Shown here piece by piece: positions 9,034-18,041 of a DNA stretch of 64,000 nt. Every line of letters starts with the position of its first letter. The first letter of the stretch is position 1. The DNA lies in the NCBI RefSeq assembly GCF_000316605.1, contig NC_019683.1, positions 2,960,036 through 3,024,035 on the forward strand. The letters run 5' to 3'. This stretch comes from [Leptolyngbya] sp. PCC 7376. Its GTDB lineage: Bacteria > Cyanobacteriota > Cyanobacteriia > Cyanobacteriales > MRBY01. Both the position numbers and the translations under genes were made by a program. The notes beneath the pieces are model-generated. The model did not search any database, was not told where the DNA came from, and worked only from the letters and a program-made list of their open reading frames with translations.

Positions 9034-10755
9034 ATGACTTTAAATTTCAATAACCTCAACAGCCTCTGGGCATCGGTGATGGTGGAAACCCTGGCGCGTT
9101 TGGGGTTGCGGAATGCGATTATTTGTCCTGGCTCCCGCTCGACTCCTCTGACTGTTGCCCTTGCTAGACATCCAAAGATTGAAGCTATTCCGATTCTCGA
9201 TGAACGTTCGGCGGGATTTTGGGCGTTAGGTTTAGCGAAAACATCTGGCATTCCGACGGTTTTAGTTTGTACTTCAGGGACTGCAGGCGCGAATTTTTAT
9301 CCAGCAGTAATTGAAGCCCGTTATAGTTATGTGCCACTGTTGATTTTGACTGGCGATCGCCCCCCAGAATTGCGTCAATGTGCATCCGGTCAAACCATTA
9401 ATCAACTCAATTTATTTGGAGAATTTGCACAGTTTTTTAGTGAAATGGCAACTCCTGTCGCAAGTTTAAACATGCTGCAATATGCGCGGCAGACAATGGT
9501 ACAAGCTTGGCAAAAATCATTATTTCCCCAGAAGGGAGTGGTGCATCTAAATTGTCCTTTTCGCGATCCGCTGCCACCAAATATTCTGGATGATTCCGTC
9601 ACTTTTTTCGCCGATGAAATTAATCCTAAAACTTTTTTTCAGGGCATACAATCTCCTATTCCTCTGAGCTTTTCACCAAGTAGACTACCCCTTGAACATT
9701 GGCAAGGAAAAAAAGGCATTATTATCGCTGGTGTTGATCAACCCGAAAATCCTGAGACCTATACAAAGGCGATCGCCACATTATCTAAAAATCTTGGATT
9801 TCCTGTCCTTGCGGAAGCCCTTTCGCCCCTCAGAAATTTTGCTGATTTTGAGCTGATTACTATCTACGATTTTATTCTTCGAAATGATGGACAGGCCGAA
9901 GCTTTATTACCAGAAATCGTGATTCAAATTGGCGCGTTGCCCACCAGCAAAATCCTGCGAGCATGGCTACGAACTCATCACATTCCCACTTGGATGATCA
10001 CGCCTTATCACGACAATCTTGACCCGCTCCACCGCCCCACCCAAACCCTTTTCTCTTCTGTTGAACAGCTTGTAAAATTGCTGCCTGCCAGGTCTCAATC
10101 TGATACTGAATACCCTCAAAAATGGCACTTCTATCAACAGCAAACGACCACGGCGATCACCCAAGCTTTTAACTCAGAAGCCGATTTTATTGAAGCCAAG
10201 GTTGTTCGGTTACTCTCTCAATACCTACCAGAGAAAAGCGCTATTTTTTTTGCAAACAGTATGACTGTGCGTTACGCAGAGTTCTTTTGGCAGCAAAACC
10301 AGCGACAAATCCAGCCCTATTTTAATCGTGGCGCAAACGGTATTGATGGTACTCTCTCGACGGCGATCGCTATTGCCCATAACTATTCACCTTGTGTCTT
10401 ACTCACAGGAGATCTCGCGTTACTTCATGACACAAATGGCTTTTTAACCCTGTCCCAATGTCGCGGGTCTCTCACGATTATTGTCATTAATAATGGCGGT
10501 GGTGGCATTTTTGAAATGCTACCTATTGCCCAAGTAGATGATGTTTTTAAAGAATATTTCATCACACCCCAAAGCCCAGATTTGAAACAGCTTGCTGCAA
10601 CCTATGGTGTGACCTACCAAAAAATCACCAATCCCGATGCACTCATTGCCGCTGTGTCTAATTTGCCAAAAAAAGGTGTTCGTTTACTCGAAGTTTTGGG
10701 TGACCGACACCGAGATACACAATGGTTACAATCCTTATTGTGTACCTTTAGCTAA
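9034..10755 (+). CDS. menD: 2-succinyl-5-enolpyruvyl-6-hydroxy-3-cyclohexene-1-carboxylate synthase MenD
   Basis: 573 residues, the usual MenD length. It is a thiamine-diphosphate enzyme that condenses 2-oxoglutarate with isochorismate, in cyanobacteria the pathway to phylloquinone, the photosystem I quinone. Family features: N-terminal ICPGSRSTPLTVALA with the cofactor-activating Glu region, the ILTGDRPPELR motif (HIP1 codons included), and the C-terminal ThDP/Mg motif GDLALLHDTNGFL followed by NNGGGGIFEMLP. Other men genes are not in the window. Well-supported call. Confidence 0.95.
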   Translation: MTLNFNNLNSLWASVMVETLARLGLRNAIICPGSRSTPLTVALARHPKIEAIPILDERSAGFWALGLAKTSGIPTVLVCTSGTAGANFYPAVIEARYSYVPLLILTGDRPPELRQCASGQTINQLNLFGEFAQFFSEMATPVASLNMLQYARQTMVQAWQKSLFPQKGVVHLNCPFRDPLPPNILDDSVTFFADEINPKTFFQGIQSPIPLSFSPSRLPLEHWQGKKGIIIAGVDQPENPETYTKAIATLSKNLGFPVLAEALSPLRNFADFELITIYDFILRNDGQAEALLPEIVIQIGALPTSKILRAWLRTHHIPTWMITPYHDNLDPLHRPTQTLFSSVEQLVKLLPARSQSDTEYPQKWHFYQQQTTTAITQAFNSEADFIEAKVVRLLSQYLPEKSAIFFANSMTVRYAEFFWQQNQRQIQPYFNRGANGIDGTLSTAIAIAHNYSPCVLLTGDLALLHDTNGFLTLSQCRGSLTIIVINNGGGGIFEMLPIAQVDDVFKEYFITPQSPDLKQLAATYGVTYQKITNPDALIAAVSNLPKKGVRLLEVLGDRHRDTQWLQSLLCTFS

Positions 10756-10773
10756 ACCTTTGATCCCCTACCT

Positions 10774-12210
10774 TTAAACCTGATATAGTTTCCCAAAATG
10801 TTCGATTTTATCTGCCTCATCCGCCGTTAAAACTGCTTCATCACCAATGCTTTGACGGTACATTTTGAGATATTTGGCCGCCGGTTCATACCAACTGAAA
10901 TCGGTTTGCATCGCTCGCTGTTGCAGCTTTGTCCATTCGTCTTTATAACGGAAACTTTCCCAGGCCCGCACCATGCAGGTGTACATATCGAGGGGCTCAT
11001 AACGGTCAAACGCAAAACCTGTGCCACTCTGCTCAATTGGATCATGGAAAGACACAGTATCAACCAATCCACCAGTGCGTCGCACGATCGGAATTGAACC
11101 GTAACGCATCGCCATCATCTGGCTAATACCACAAGGCTCAAAGCGAGACGGCATCAAATACACATCAGACCCTGCGTAAATCCGGCGCGACAAACCATCG
11201 TTATAAAGCAGTTGTACTGACATCCGTCCTTTATAGCGATAGGCCATTTGCCAAAGTTGTGTCTCATATTGGCGATCGCCGGTGCCGAGAACAATGAGTT
11301 GTGCATCAGTATAGGACATGAATTGATCTAGGATATTCATCAATAGATCAATACCTTTTTGCTCCACTAAGCGGCTAACCATCGCCATCAAAAAAGCTTT
11401 TTTATTAACTTCTAAACCAGTCTCTTGTTGTAGGGCAATTTTATTTGCGGTGCGGTCTTCTAAAGTCTTACTAGAAAAAGTTTTTGGGATGAATTTATCT
11501 GTACTGGGGTTATAACGTTCTGCATCAATACCATTAACAATTCCCTGACTTTTTCCGCTAACCCAAGACAATAATCCTTCCAGTTTTTCGCCATACTGTT
11601 CAGTCTTAATTTGCTGTGCATAGGTTGGTGAAACGGTATTGATCTGATTGGCAAACATAAGTGCTGATGCCATCGCATTATCGCCATCCATATACCAAGG
11701 GCACCAAGTCGTTTGCTCAAGGAAAGCGCGTCCGGGCCCCTGATAAGCCAAATTATGAATCGTAAAAACGGTGCTGATATCTGGAGATTGGTGCATCCAC
11801 ACAGGAATCATACCTGTGTGCCAATCATGGCAATGGACAACATCAGGTTTCCAGTGATTCCAAATGAATTCTGCTGCGCCATTGGAGAAAAACGTAAAGC
11901 GCCAAAATTCGTCAATGCCACCATAAATTTCGCGCTTATCAAAGGCTGGATGGCCAAAAAGATACAGCGGTACATCAGTCTCTGGCAACGTCGTTTCATA
12001 GACCGCAAAGTCATTAAACATTGCAGTCCCTCGCCAGACAGGTTCTGACGGTAAGTCCATGGTGTTATTGAGAAAACCGTAGTAAGGCAAAAAAATGCGT
12101 ACGTCATGCCCCAACTGTCTTAGAGCTTTGGGAAGTGCTCCGACGACGTCACCCATGCCTCCCGCTTTGGCGATAGGGGCAGCTTCGGCGGCGACGAACA
12201 AAATACGCAT
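10774..12210 (-). CDS. glgA: glycogen synthase (ADP-glucose type) GlgA
   Basis: 478 residues, family GT5, transferring glucose from ADP-glucose to glycogen. The N-terminal ADP-glucose signature [16 protein letters not shown] is intact, as are the [11 protein letters not shown] region and the C-terminal [17 protein letters not shown] motif with the catalytic Glu. Cyanobacteria usually carry two GlgA isoforms; this one resembles the common 477-residue form, but I cannot assign GlgA1 or GlgA2. It is convergent with menD (18 bp between the genes) and reads away from a divergence-free upstream hydrolase gene on the same strand. Confidence 0.95.
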   Translation of the reverse strand: MRILFVAAEAAPIAKAGGMGDVVGALPKALRQLGHDVRIFLPYYGFLNNTMDLPSEPVWRGTAMFNDFAVYETTLPETDVPLYLFGHPAFDKREIYGGIDEFWRFTFFSNGAAEFIWNHWKPDVVHCHDWHTGMIPVWMHQSPDISTVFTIHNLAYQGPGRAFLEQTTWCPWYMDGDNAMASALMFANQINTVSPTYAQQIKTEQYGEKLEGLLSWVSGKSQGIVNGIDAERYNPSTDKFIPKTFSSKTLEDRTANKIALQQETGLEVNKKAFLMAMVSRLVEQKGIDLLMNILDQFMSYTDAQLIVLGTGDRQYETQLWQMAYRYKGRMSVQLLYNDGLSRRIYAGSDVYLMPSRFEPCGISQMMAMRYGSIPIVRRTGGLVDTVSFHDPIEQSGTGFAFDRYEPLDMYTCMVRAWESFRYKDEWTKLQQRAMQTDFSWYEPAAKYLKMYRQSIGDEAVLTADEADKIEHFGKLYQV

Positions 12211-12291
12211 AGAGGTTTTCTCGGAATGGAATCATCTGTTAGAGCGTATCATCCACCCAGTCAAAAGCAACAAAGAATCCGGAAATTTCGC

Positions 12292-13125
12292 TTAACTATC
12301 CAGAAATTTCTGAATTTGTGCTTTGTAAATATCTGGGCTTTCTAACATTGGGAAATGTCCCACCTGTGGAATTTCTGCGTATTGAAAGTTTGGGTTGAGG
12401 GCGATCGCCGCCTGTGCTTGTACTGCGGGAATAATTTTATCTTTTTCGCCAGAGAGAAATAGAGTTGGGCATTGAATGGTTTTTAAGGCAGCGGGTAAAC
12501 GAGTCACCATATCTTTGTTGACTGAAGCAATGAGGGTTCCGCCAGCTGCAGCGCTATCGGCAGCAAGATAATCAGCTAAAAATTGTTGGCGATCCTGTTT
12601 ATTAATCGGACGATTCAGAAAACGGGCGATCGCCACTCGATCCATAAAAGGAACTGAAATTAGCCAAGGATAACGAAGCTGAACAATTGCACTACCAATT
12701 TTCTGGAAAATCGCAAAGGCCCGTTCATCATATTCAAATACACCATTGCAATTGAGAATTAAACGCTCAACTTTTTGAGGATATTGCTCCGTAAATAGAG
12801 CAGCAATGGAGGCTCCCATCGAATGAGCGTTGAGAACGAAGGAGGTTGAAATATCTAAATTATGAATCAGCTCAGCTAGATCTAGAGCATAATCCTCTAA
12901 CGCAAAATCGCCTTGATAGTCTGGCGTTAACTGAGATTGTCCAAAACCTTTTAGGTCATAAATTAAACAGTCAAACTGTGAACTGAATTGATGGGCTGTT
13001 TGTCGCCAATACTGACTGGAGCCACCCCAACCATGCACAAATAACATGATTGGTTTATTCGCTGATTGATCAACTCGAATCCACTCAAAATAGTGTGGAA
13101 TTCCCCGTACTGAAATGTTTGGCAT
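12292..13125 (-). CDS. alpha/beta-hydrolase fold protein
   Basis: 277 residues with a complete alpha/beta-hydrolase set: oxyanion-hole FVHGWGGSSQYW (about 29-40), nucleophile elbow AHSMGAS, acid in FLSGEKDKIIP and base His in VGHFPMLE. Substrate unknown; sequences like this include esterases, lactonases and C-C hydrolases. It lies 17 bp downstream of clpX on the same strand, so it may be a distal gene of the clpP-clpX unit, and 82 bp upstream of glgA. Confidence 0.8.
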   Translation of the reverse strand: MPNISVRGIPHYFEWIRVDQSANKPIMLFVHGWGGSSQYWRQTAHQFSSQFDCLIYDLKGFGQSQLTPDYQGDFALEDYALDLAELIHNLDISTSFVLNAHSMGASIAALFTEQYPQKVERLILNCNGVFEYDERAFAIFQKIGSAIVQLRYPWLISVPFMDRVAIARFLNRPINKQDRQQFLADYLAADSAAAGGTLIASVNKDMVTRLPAALKTIQCPTLFLSGEKDKIIPAVQAQAAIALNPNFQYAEIPQVGHFPMLESPDIYKAQIQKFLDS

Positions 13126-13141
13126 GACCCTACACTAAAGC

Positions 13142-14482
13142 CTAAGCAGATTCAGGTTTAGGGAGGGAAGAAGGATGCAAAAGCAACTCGGCTGTAGAGC
13201 GTTTCTCCACCATTTCTTGCGTAATCTTACAGCGCTGTAAATCAGCCCGCGATGGAATTTCGTACATCACATCAAGCATTAATTCTTCGACAATGCCTCG
13301 TAATGCTCGTGCGCCAGTCTTTCGTCGGTATGCCTCTTGGGCGATCGCCCGAACAGCAGCAGGTTCAAATTCTAGTTCTACATTGTCCATCTTCAGTAAC
13401 TTGCGATACTGCTTAACAAGGGCGTTCTTTGGCTGTGTCAGAATTTCAATGAGCGTATCCTCATCAAGGGAGTTTAGGGAAGCCATCACTGGGATACGAC
13501 CAGTAAATTCTGGAATCATCCCGTACTTCACCAAATCCTCAGAGGAGAGATGTTGCAAAAGTTTTGCTGTGCGTTGATCCTTATTAGAACCTTCTTCTCC
13601 AGGGCGCACAAAGCCCATACTCTTCTTCCCGACTCGGCGTTCGATGACCTTATCTAGACCAACAAAGGCACCACCACAAATAAACAGAATATTTTTTGTG
13701 TCAATCTGAATACAATCTTGGTAAGGATGTTTACGACCACCTTGAGGAGGAACATTAGCGACAGTACCTTCAAGCATTTTGAGAAGCGCTTGTTGAACTC
13801 CTTCCCCCGAAACATCGCGGGTGATGGAAGGATTTTCGCTCTTTCGAGCAATTTTATCGATCTCGTCAATATAAATAATGCCGCGTTGTGCTTCTTCTAC
13901 ATCAAGGTCTGCTACCTGCAAGAGGCGCAACAAAATGTTCTCAACGTCCTCACCAACATAACCCGCTTCAGTTAATGTTGTTGCATCTGCCACCGCAAAG
14001 GGGACATCTAGGATTTTTGCTAAGGTCTGAGCCAAGAGCGTTTTGCCGCAACCCGTTGGGCCAATTAATAAGATATTGGACTTGTGGAGTTCAATGCCGT
14101 CAGCAGCTGGATCCGGCTCTTCTTCGTCTGGTAGTAAACTTAGGCGCTTGTAGTGGTTATAAACAGCAACAGAGAGAACTTTTTTTGCATCGTTTTGGCC
14201 GATGACATGTTCGTCGAGATATTCTTTGATTTCTCGTGGTTTGGGGATGTCCTCGAACTTAATCTTGGCTGGAGGACTTTTCTCAGGATTCTTTTCTGGC
14301 GATCGCGCGACGGTGGGAGCCATCCCTGCCGCATTTTCCATCAATTCTTCGTCAAGAATCTCATTACATAGCTCTACGCATTCATCACAAATATAGACGC
14401 CCGGCCCTGCAATTAGCTTTCGGACTTGCTCTTGGGATTTTCCACAAAAAGAGCATTTAAGGTGGGAGTCATATTTAGACAT
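13142..14482 (-). CDS. clpX: ATP-dependent Clp protease ATP-binding subunit ClpX
   Basis: 446 residues. ClpX unfolds substrates and feeds them to ClpP. The N-terminal zinc-binding domain is intact ([10 protein letters not shown] and CDECVELC). The AAA+ core shows Walker A GPTGCGKT, the pore loop GYVGED, Walker [12 protein letters not shown], and the sensor-2 arginine region [14 protein letters not shown] near the C-terminus. Gene order clpP-clpX, 43 bp apart, is the standard cyanobacterial arrangement for the clpP2-type gene; the trigger-factor gene often found upstream elsewhere is absent here. Confidence 0.96.
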   Translation of the reverse strand: MSKYDSHLKCSFCGKSQEQVRKLIAGPGVYICDECVELCNEILDEELMENAAGMAPTVARSPEKNPEKSPPAKIKFEDIPKPREIKEYLDEHVIGQNDAKKVLSVAVYNHYKRLSLLPDEEEPDPAADGIELHKSNILLIGPTGCGKTLLAQTLAKILDVPFAVADATTLTEAGYVGEDVENILLRLLQVADLDVEEAQRGIIYIDEIDKIARKSENPSITRDVSGEGVQQALLKMLEGTVANVPPQGGRKHPYQDCIQIDTKNILFICGGAFVGLDKVIERRVGKKSMGFVRPGEEGSNKDQRTAKLLQHLSSEDLVKYGMIPEFTGRIPVMASLNSLDEDTLIEILTQPKNALVKQYRKLLKMDNVELEFEPAAVRAIAQEAYRRKTGARALRGIVEELMLDVMYEIPSRADLQRCKITQEMVEKRSTAELLLHPSSLPKPESA

Positions 14483-14525
14483 AAATTTTTTCGTAGAGCC
14501 TCTTGATCAAAATAGACAGTAATTT

Positions 14526-15182
14526 TTAAGCGGCTTCCGGAGTAATGACTTTATCGATGAGGCCATATGCACAGGCTTCCTCGGCGGACATATAAAAGTC
14601 GCGCTCCGTATCTTCCGCCACTTTATCAAATGCTTGACCAGTATGGTCTGCAATTAAAGAATTTAGTTTTTCTTTGATATAGAGAATTTCTTTGGCTTGA
14701 ATCTCAATGTCAACAGCTTGACCTTGAGCACCACCCAGAGGCTGGTGAATCATCACCCGCGAGCTCGGTAGGGCCATCCGCTTACCTTTTGTACCACCGG
14801 ACAATAAGAAAGCTCCCATACTCGCGGCAATCCCGTAACAAATTGTCACGACATCAGGGCGAATCTGCTGCATCGTGTCGTAAATTGCCATTCCCGCGTA
14901 TACAGAACCACCGGGAGAATTGACATAAATTTGAATATCTTTTTCGGCGTCTTCAGCGTCTAGAAAAAGTAGTTGCGCCACGATGGAATCTGCAACGGTG
15001 TCATCAATGGCACTACCTAAGAAAATGATTCTTTCGCGGAGGAGGCGGGAGTAGAGGTCGAAGGCGCGCTCACCCATGCCAGATTGCTCGACAACCATCG
15101 GTACGACGGCACCACCCATAGAGAATGTATAGGGGGCAGACTGGCTGAGTAAATTCTGGTAGGAAGTTTGTGACTGAACCAT
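14526..15182 (-). CDS. clpP: ATP-dependent Clp protease proteolytic subunit ClpP
   Basis: 218 residues. Catalytic residues Ser121 (GIAASMGAF) and His146 (VMIHQPLGG) are in place and the Asp falls in the DTERD segment at 191-195, so this is a true ClpP rather than an inactive ClpR. Its long N-terminal extension of about 30 residues is a propeptide-like feature seen in the cyanobacterial ClpP2 that partners ClpX, which fits the adjacent clpX. A HIP1 site at 15189-15197 lies just upstream of the start. Confidence 0.95.
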   Translation of the reverse strand: MVQSQTSYQNLLSQSAPYTFSMGGAVVPMVVEQSGMGERAFDLYSRLLRERIIFLGSAIDDTVADSIVAQLLFLDAEDAEKDIQIYVNSPGGSVYAGMAIYDTMQQIRPDVVTICYGIAASMGAFLLSGGTKGKRMALPSSRVMIHQPLGGAQGQAVDIEIQAKEILYIKEKLNSLIADHTGQAFDKVAEDTERDFYMSAEEACAYGLIDKVITPEAA

Positions 15183-15326
15183 AGTGGAGCGATCGCCTAA
15201 TAAAAATCAAAAATGAGTAGTAAAGATAATCTGACTTACGGAGACATAAATCCCATCACTATGATAACGATAAGCGGACTAGACTGCATCACACTAAAGT
15301 TTCAGAGATGGAGCCGCTTTGACCTA

Positions 15327-16307
15327 TTACACTGCCCCTAGACTAAAGACACGCCCAATAATCTCTTCGATTGGTGGATCATTAACGCTTAAATCCAGCA
15401 CGGGTAGACGTTCTAAGATTTTGGCGATTCGTTGGGTTAATTGTTCTCGTTTTACCAAAAAGCGTACTTCCTGACCGTTAATGCTTTCCACTTCTCCAAA
15501 AACAACTAATTGACTTTCGTTATAGGGCGTTGCTAGTTCTACTCTTACTTCGCGGTAGGGAGAAAAATCAGCCAGTAATTCATCAAGGCCACCATCATAA
15601 ATAAGACTGCCTTGATGAATGAGCAGAACACGTTCACAAAGTGCTGTAATGTCTGCCATGTAGTGACTTGTGAGCAAAATTGTCGCGCCGTAAAGTCGAT
15701 TGTACTCTCGCAAAAAATCTCGCACAGCAACTTGGGCATTGACATCAAGTCCGAGAGTTGGCTCATCAAGGAATAAAACTCGTGGATGATGGAGTAATGC
15801 CGCAAGGAGTTCTGCTTTCATCCGTTCTCCAAGGGATAGTTTACGGATGGGCTGGGTGAGTTTGTTGCCAAGTGAGAGCATGTCACTGAGTTCAGCAAGA
15901 CGTTCCTGAAAAACGCTTTCAGGGATATCGTAAATAGCCGCATTAATGCGCAAGGAATCTAAGGCAGGCAAATCCCATAGAAGCTGTTGCTTTTGTCCCA
16001 TAACCAAACTGATTTGGCGCAGAAAACTGGCTTTACGGTTGAAGGGAGTGGCTCCAGCGACATGAACTTTCCCTGCTGAAGGATGAATTAGGCCTGTGAG
16101 CATTTTGAGAGTCGTTGTTTTTCCAGCACCATTGGGTCCAAGGAATCCGACCATTTCACCGGCTTTGATTTGAAATGAAATGTTTTCGACGGCTTTAACT
16201 TGGCGGTAACGGCGTTTAAAGAAATGGCGTATTGTGCCTTTTAAACCAGGCTCTTTGAGGGCGACGGGATAAGTCTTGCTGAGCTGATCGACTGCGATGA
16301 TGGTCAT
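15327..16307 (-). CDS. ABC transporter ATP-binding protein
   Basis: 326 residues, longer than a minimal ATPase (about 240) because of a C-terminal domain of some 80 residues. Walker A GPNGAGKTT, signature LSLGERMKAELLAAL and Walker B RVLFLDEPTLGLD are intact. An N-terminal extension (KTYPVALKEPGLKGTIRHFF) before Walker A is typical of the cyanobacterial/actinobacterial exporters whose permeases are DUF990-like ABC-2 proteins. No permease gene is adjacent; the cargo is unknown. Single gene, followed on the same strand by the clp cluster. Confidence 0.88.
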   Translation of the reverse strand: MTIIAVDQLSKTYPVALKEPGLKGTIRHFFKRRYRQVKAVENISFQIKAGEMVGFLGPNGAGKTTTLKMLTGLIHPSAGKVHVAGATPFNRKASFLRQISLVMGQKQQLLWDLPALDSLRINAAIYDIPESVFQERLAELSDMLSLGNKLTQPIRKLSLGERMKAELLAALLHHPRVLFLDEPTLGLDVNAQVAVRDFLREYNRLYGATILLTSHYMADITALCERVLLIHQGSLIYDGGLDELLADFSPYREVRVELATPYNESQLVVFGEVESINGQEVRFLVKREQLTQRIAKILERLPVLDLSVNDPPIEEIIGRVFSLGAV

Positions 16308-16359
16308 AGGGGCACTCCGGAAAGGCGATCGCCTGCAGGTTTAAGCCATGCTGACGGGG

Positions 16360-16398
16360 CAAAAAAATTATAAAGCAGAGACAATCTGCCTCTGCTTT
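16360..16398 (-). terminator. Rho-independent terminator downstream of rlpA
   Basis: Read on the minus strand, a perfect 9-bp stem AAAGCAGAG / CTCTGCTTT (16372-16380 with 16390-16398) is followed by ATAATTTTTTT (to 16361). It lies 28 bp past the rlpA stop. Confidence 0.8.
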
Positions 16399-16425
16399 TA
16401 AAATCTATTTTGCGACTAAATTTCT

Positions 16426-17640
16426 TTAGATAGCTTCGGTCGCAAGTGTTGGACGACGTTCCATAATTGTTGCTTTGTAAGGAATTACGCCTGTTTCAAC
16501 GCTATTTAGGCAACGTGCAGCACCAAGGGACAAATCGAGACTCCGAGGCGGGATATAGGGGCCACGGTCATTTAGACGGATAATCACGCTTTTCTCATTA
16601 TCGAGATTAGTGATTTTGAGATATGTGTCTAAAGGCATTGAAGGATGCGCTGCGGTAAAAGCATATTGGTCATAAATTTCACCATTAGCGGTGAGACGAC
16701 CATGGAAGTAAGGTCCATACCAAGAGGCGAGTCCTTCGAGAGATTGACCAGTTTCTTCTACTTGATACATTTGCGTTTGGGCAGTGATCAAGTCGAGGGC
16801 AGGCACGCCAAAGGCCAATCGCAGATTGTTTGCCCAGCGGATTGCGAGGATCTCATAGTTTTTGATGTCTTCGCGGGTAATGGACTCATCAATAACAAAG
16901 AGAATTTGATCACCCATGGCGATCGCCGGTTGCTCTTGGTGGAGCTTTGGAGTGATCGCTGTCGCATTGAAATTCGTGGTTTCGACGAGACGTTCCAATC
17001 GCTGGGCCAGTAAATCAGCTTTCTCTTGGGAGCGCACTGTCGCAATCAAACTACCTTTTACCCAGAGTTCATAATCCTGGGCTAAAGAAGGTCTTGTTGT
17101 TTGGGGGCGATCGCTAACGAAGCGAGCACTACTTTGTTGATTAGATGCTGTTTGGGAAGGCTTTTCGTTAACCTGAATTGTTTTGCTAACAACAGCGACT
17201 GGGCTCTTTTTGATGGGCTTTGTTCTCATCAAATGATCTAAACCAATCACCCGCAAAAACTTTTGAACAAAGCTTGAGACGAAATTTGAAAATTTGGAGG
17301 GTGTTGGAGCCGCAACTTTTGCTTCTGCAATTGCTAGTGGTGTTTCTGCTGTTTCAGAAACTAATTGACATAGGGGATTTTGTGCCAAACTCTGGCGCTG
17401 CGACATGAGCTCAGCTGCTGCAAGCACGGTCGAATCTTCCGCCTGAGAAACACTATTTTTTGTTTGTGTCAGTGGTTGCAGAGTCGCAACAAAGTCAACG
17501 TTTGGCTGCTTGCCAATACGAGTGTGGTGTTTTGGTTGACTTGCTTCGGCGATCGCCACCATGGGAGTAAATTCCGTGGCTGTGACGAGGGCAGAAACTC
17601 CTAAACCAGACAGAAATCCTGTCAGTTTCGATAAGCGCAT
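16426..17640 (-). CDS. RlpA-like septal/peptidoglycan protein (double-psi beta-barrel)
   Basis: 404 residues from ATG 17640 (a TTG two codons earlier is possible). Residues 1-35 form a signal peptide (LTGFLSGLGVSALVTATEF...VAIAEA). A long low-complexity middle (about 40-290, Thr/Ser/Gln rich) links to a C-terminal double-psi beta-barrel domain starting LEGLASWYGPYFHGRLTANG with YAFTAAHPSMPLDTYLKI and RLNDRGPYIPPRSLDLS, the RlpA signature including the catalytic Asp. RlpA proteins are septal lytic transglycosylases or structural peptidoglycan binders. No SPOR domain is seen. Annotated rlpA in many cyanobacteria; activity here unproven. Confidence 0.88.
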   Translation of the reverse strand: MRLSKLTGFLSGLGVSALVTATEFTPMVAIAEASQPKHHTRIGKQPNVDFVATLQPLTQTKNSVSQAEDSTVLAAAELMSQRQSLAQNPLCQLVSETAETPLAIAEAKVAAPTPSKFSNFVSSFVQKFLRVIGLDHLMRTKPIKKSPVAVVSKTIQVNEKPSQTASNQQSSARFVSDRPQTTRPSLAQDYELWVKGSLIATVRSQEKADLLAQRLERLVETTNFNATAITPKLHQEQPAIAMGDQILFVIDESITREDIKNYEILAIRWANNLRLAFGVPALDLITAQTQMYQVEETGQSLEGLASWYGPYFHGRLTANGEIYDQYAFTAAHPSMPLDTYLKITNLDNEKSVIIRLNDRGPYIPPRSLDLSLGAARCLNSVETGVIPYKATIMERRPTLATEAI

Positions 17641-18041
17641 AAACAAAAAAGATGTTTAAAAGATTAAAAAAAGTTGGAGATGCCGCGACCCAAATACCCG
17701 AAAATCGGAAGTGACGCGTCAACTGATTTAAAAAATTTGTTCTTGGCCTAAGTTTTATAACCTAACAACCTGCTGTGGAAAACTAGGCGATCCCCGGCTG
17801 CACTAGTACAAAATGTCTATGACCTTTACTTTCACAATCTTTAAAAAAAGCTAAGTTTCCTGATTGGCAAGGGTTTGATGCTAAAGAAAGGAAGTTAGGG
17901 TAAAGAGCGTATTATGATTTCTTATTTAGCATCTTTGCTAATGCTTTATGTCTAAATTAATAAGAAAAGCAAATGTTTTGAAGGCGTTTATTGTCTGTTT
18001 AGCTACAAAAAACACTGTCGGGGATCACTTTGTTTCTTGAG
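17641..18041. other. divergent intergenic region between rlpA and the UvrD-like helicase
   Basis: About 400 bp with no convincing gene. It must hold the promoters of both neighbours. At 17804-17812 is TAGTACAAA, part of AGTACAAAATGTCT, which fits the cyanobacterial LexA consensus RGTACNNNDGTWCB at 12 of 14 positions. Two short AT-rich ORFs of about a dozen codons were judged random. Confidence 0.5.

Noticed and set aside
17804-17817. Full LexA box before the helicase gene
   Set aside because: AGTACAAAATGTCT misses the consensus at two positions; kept only as a weak candidate.
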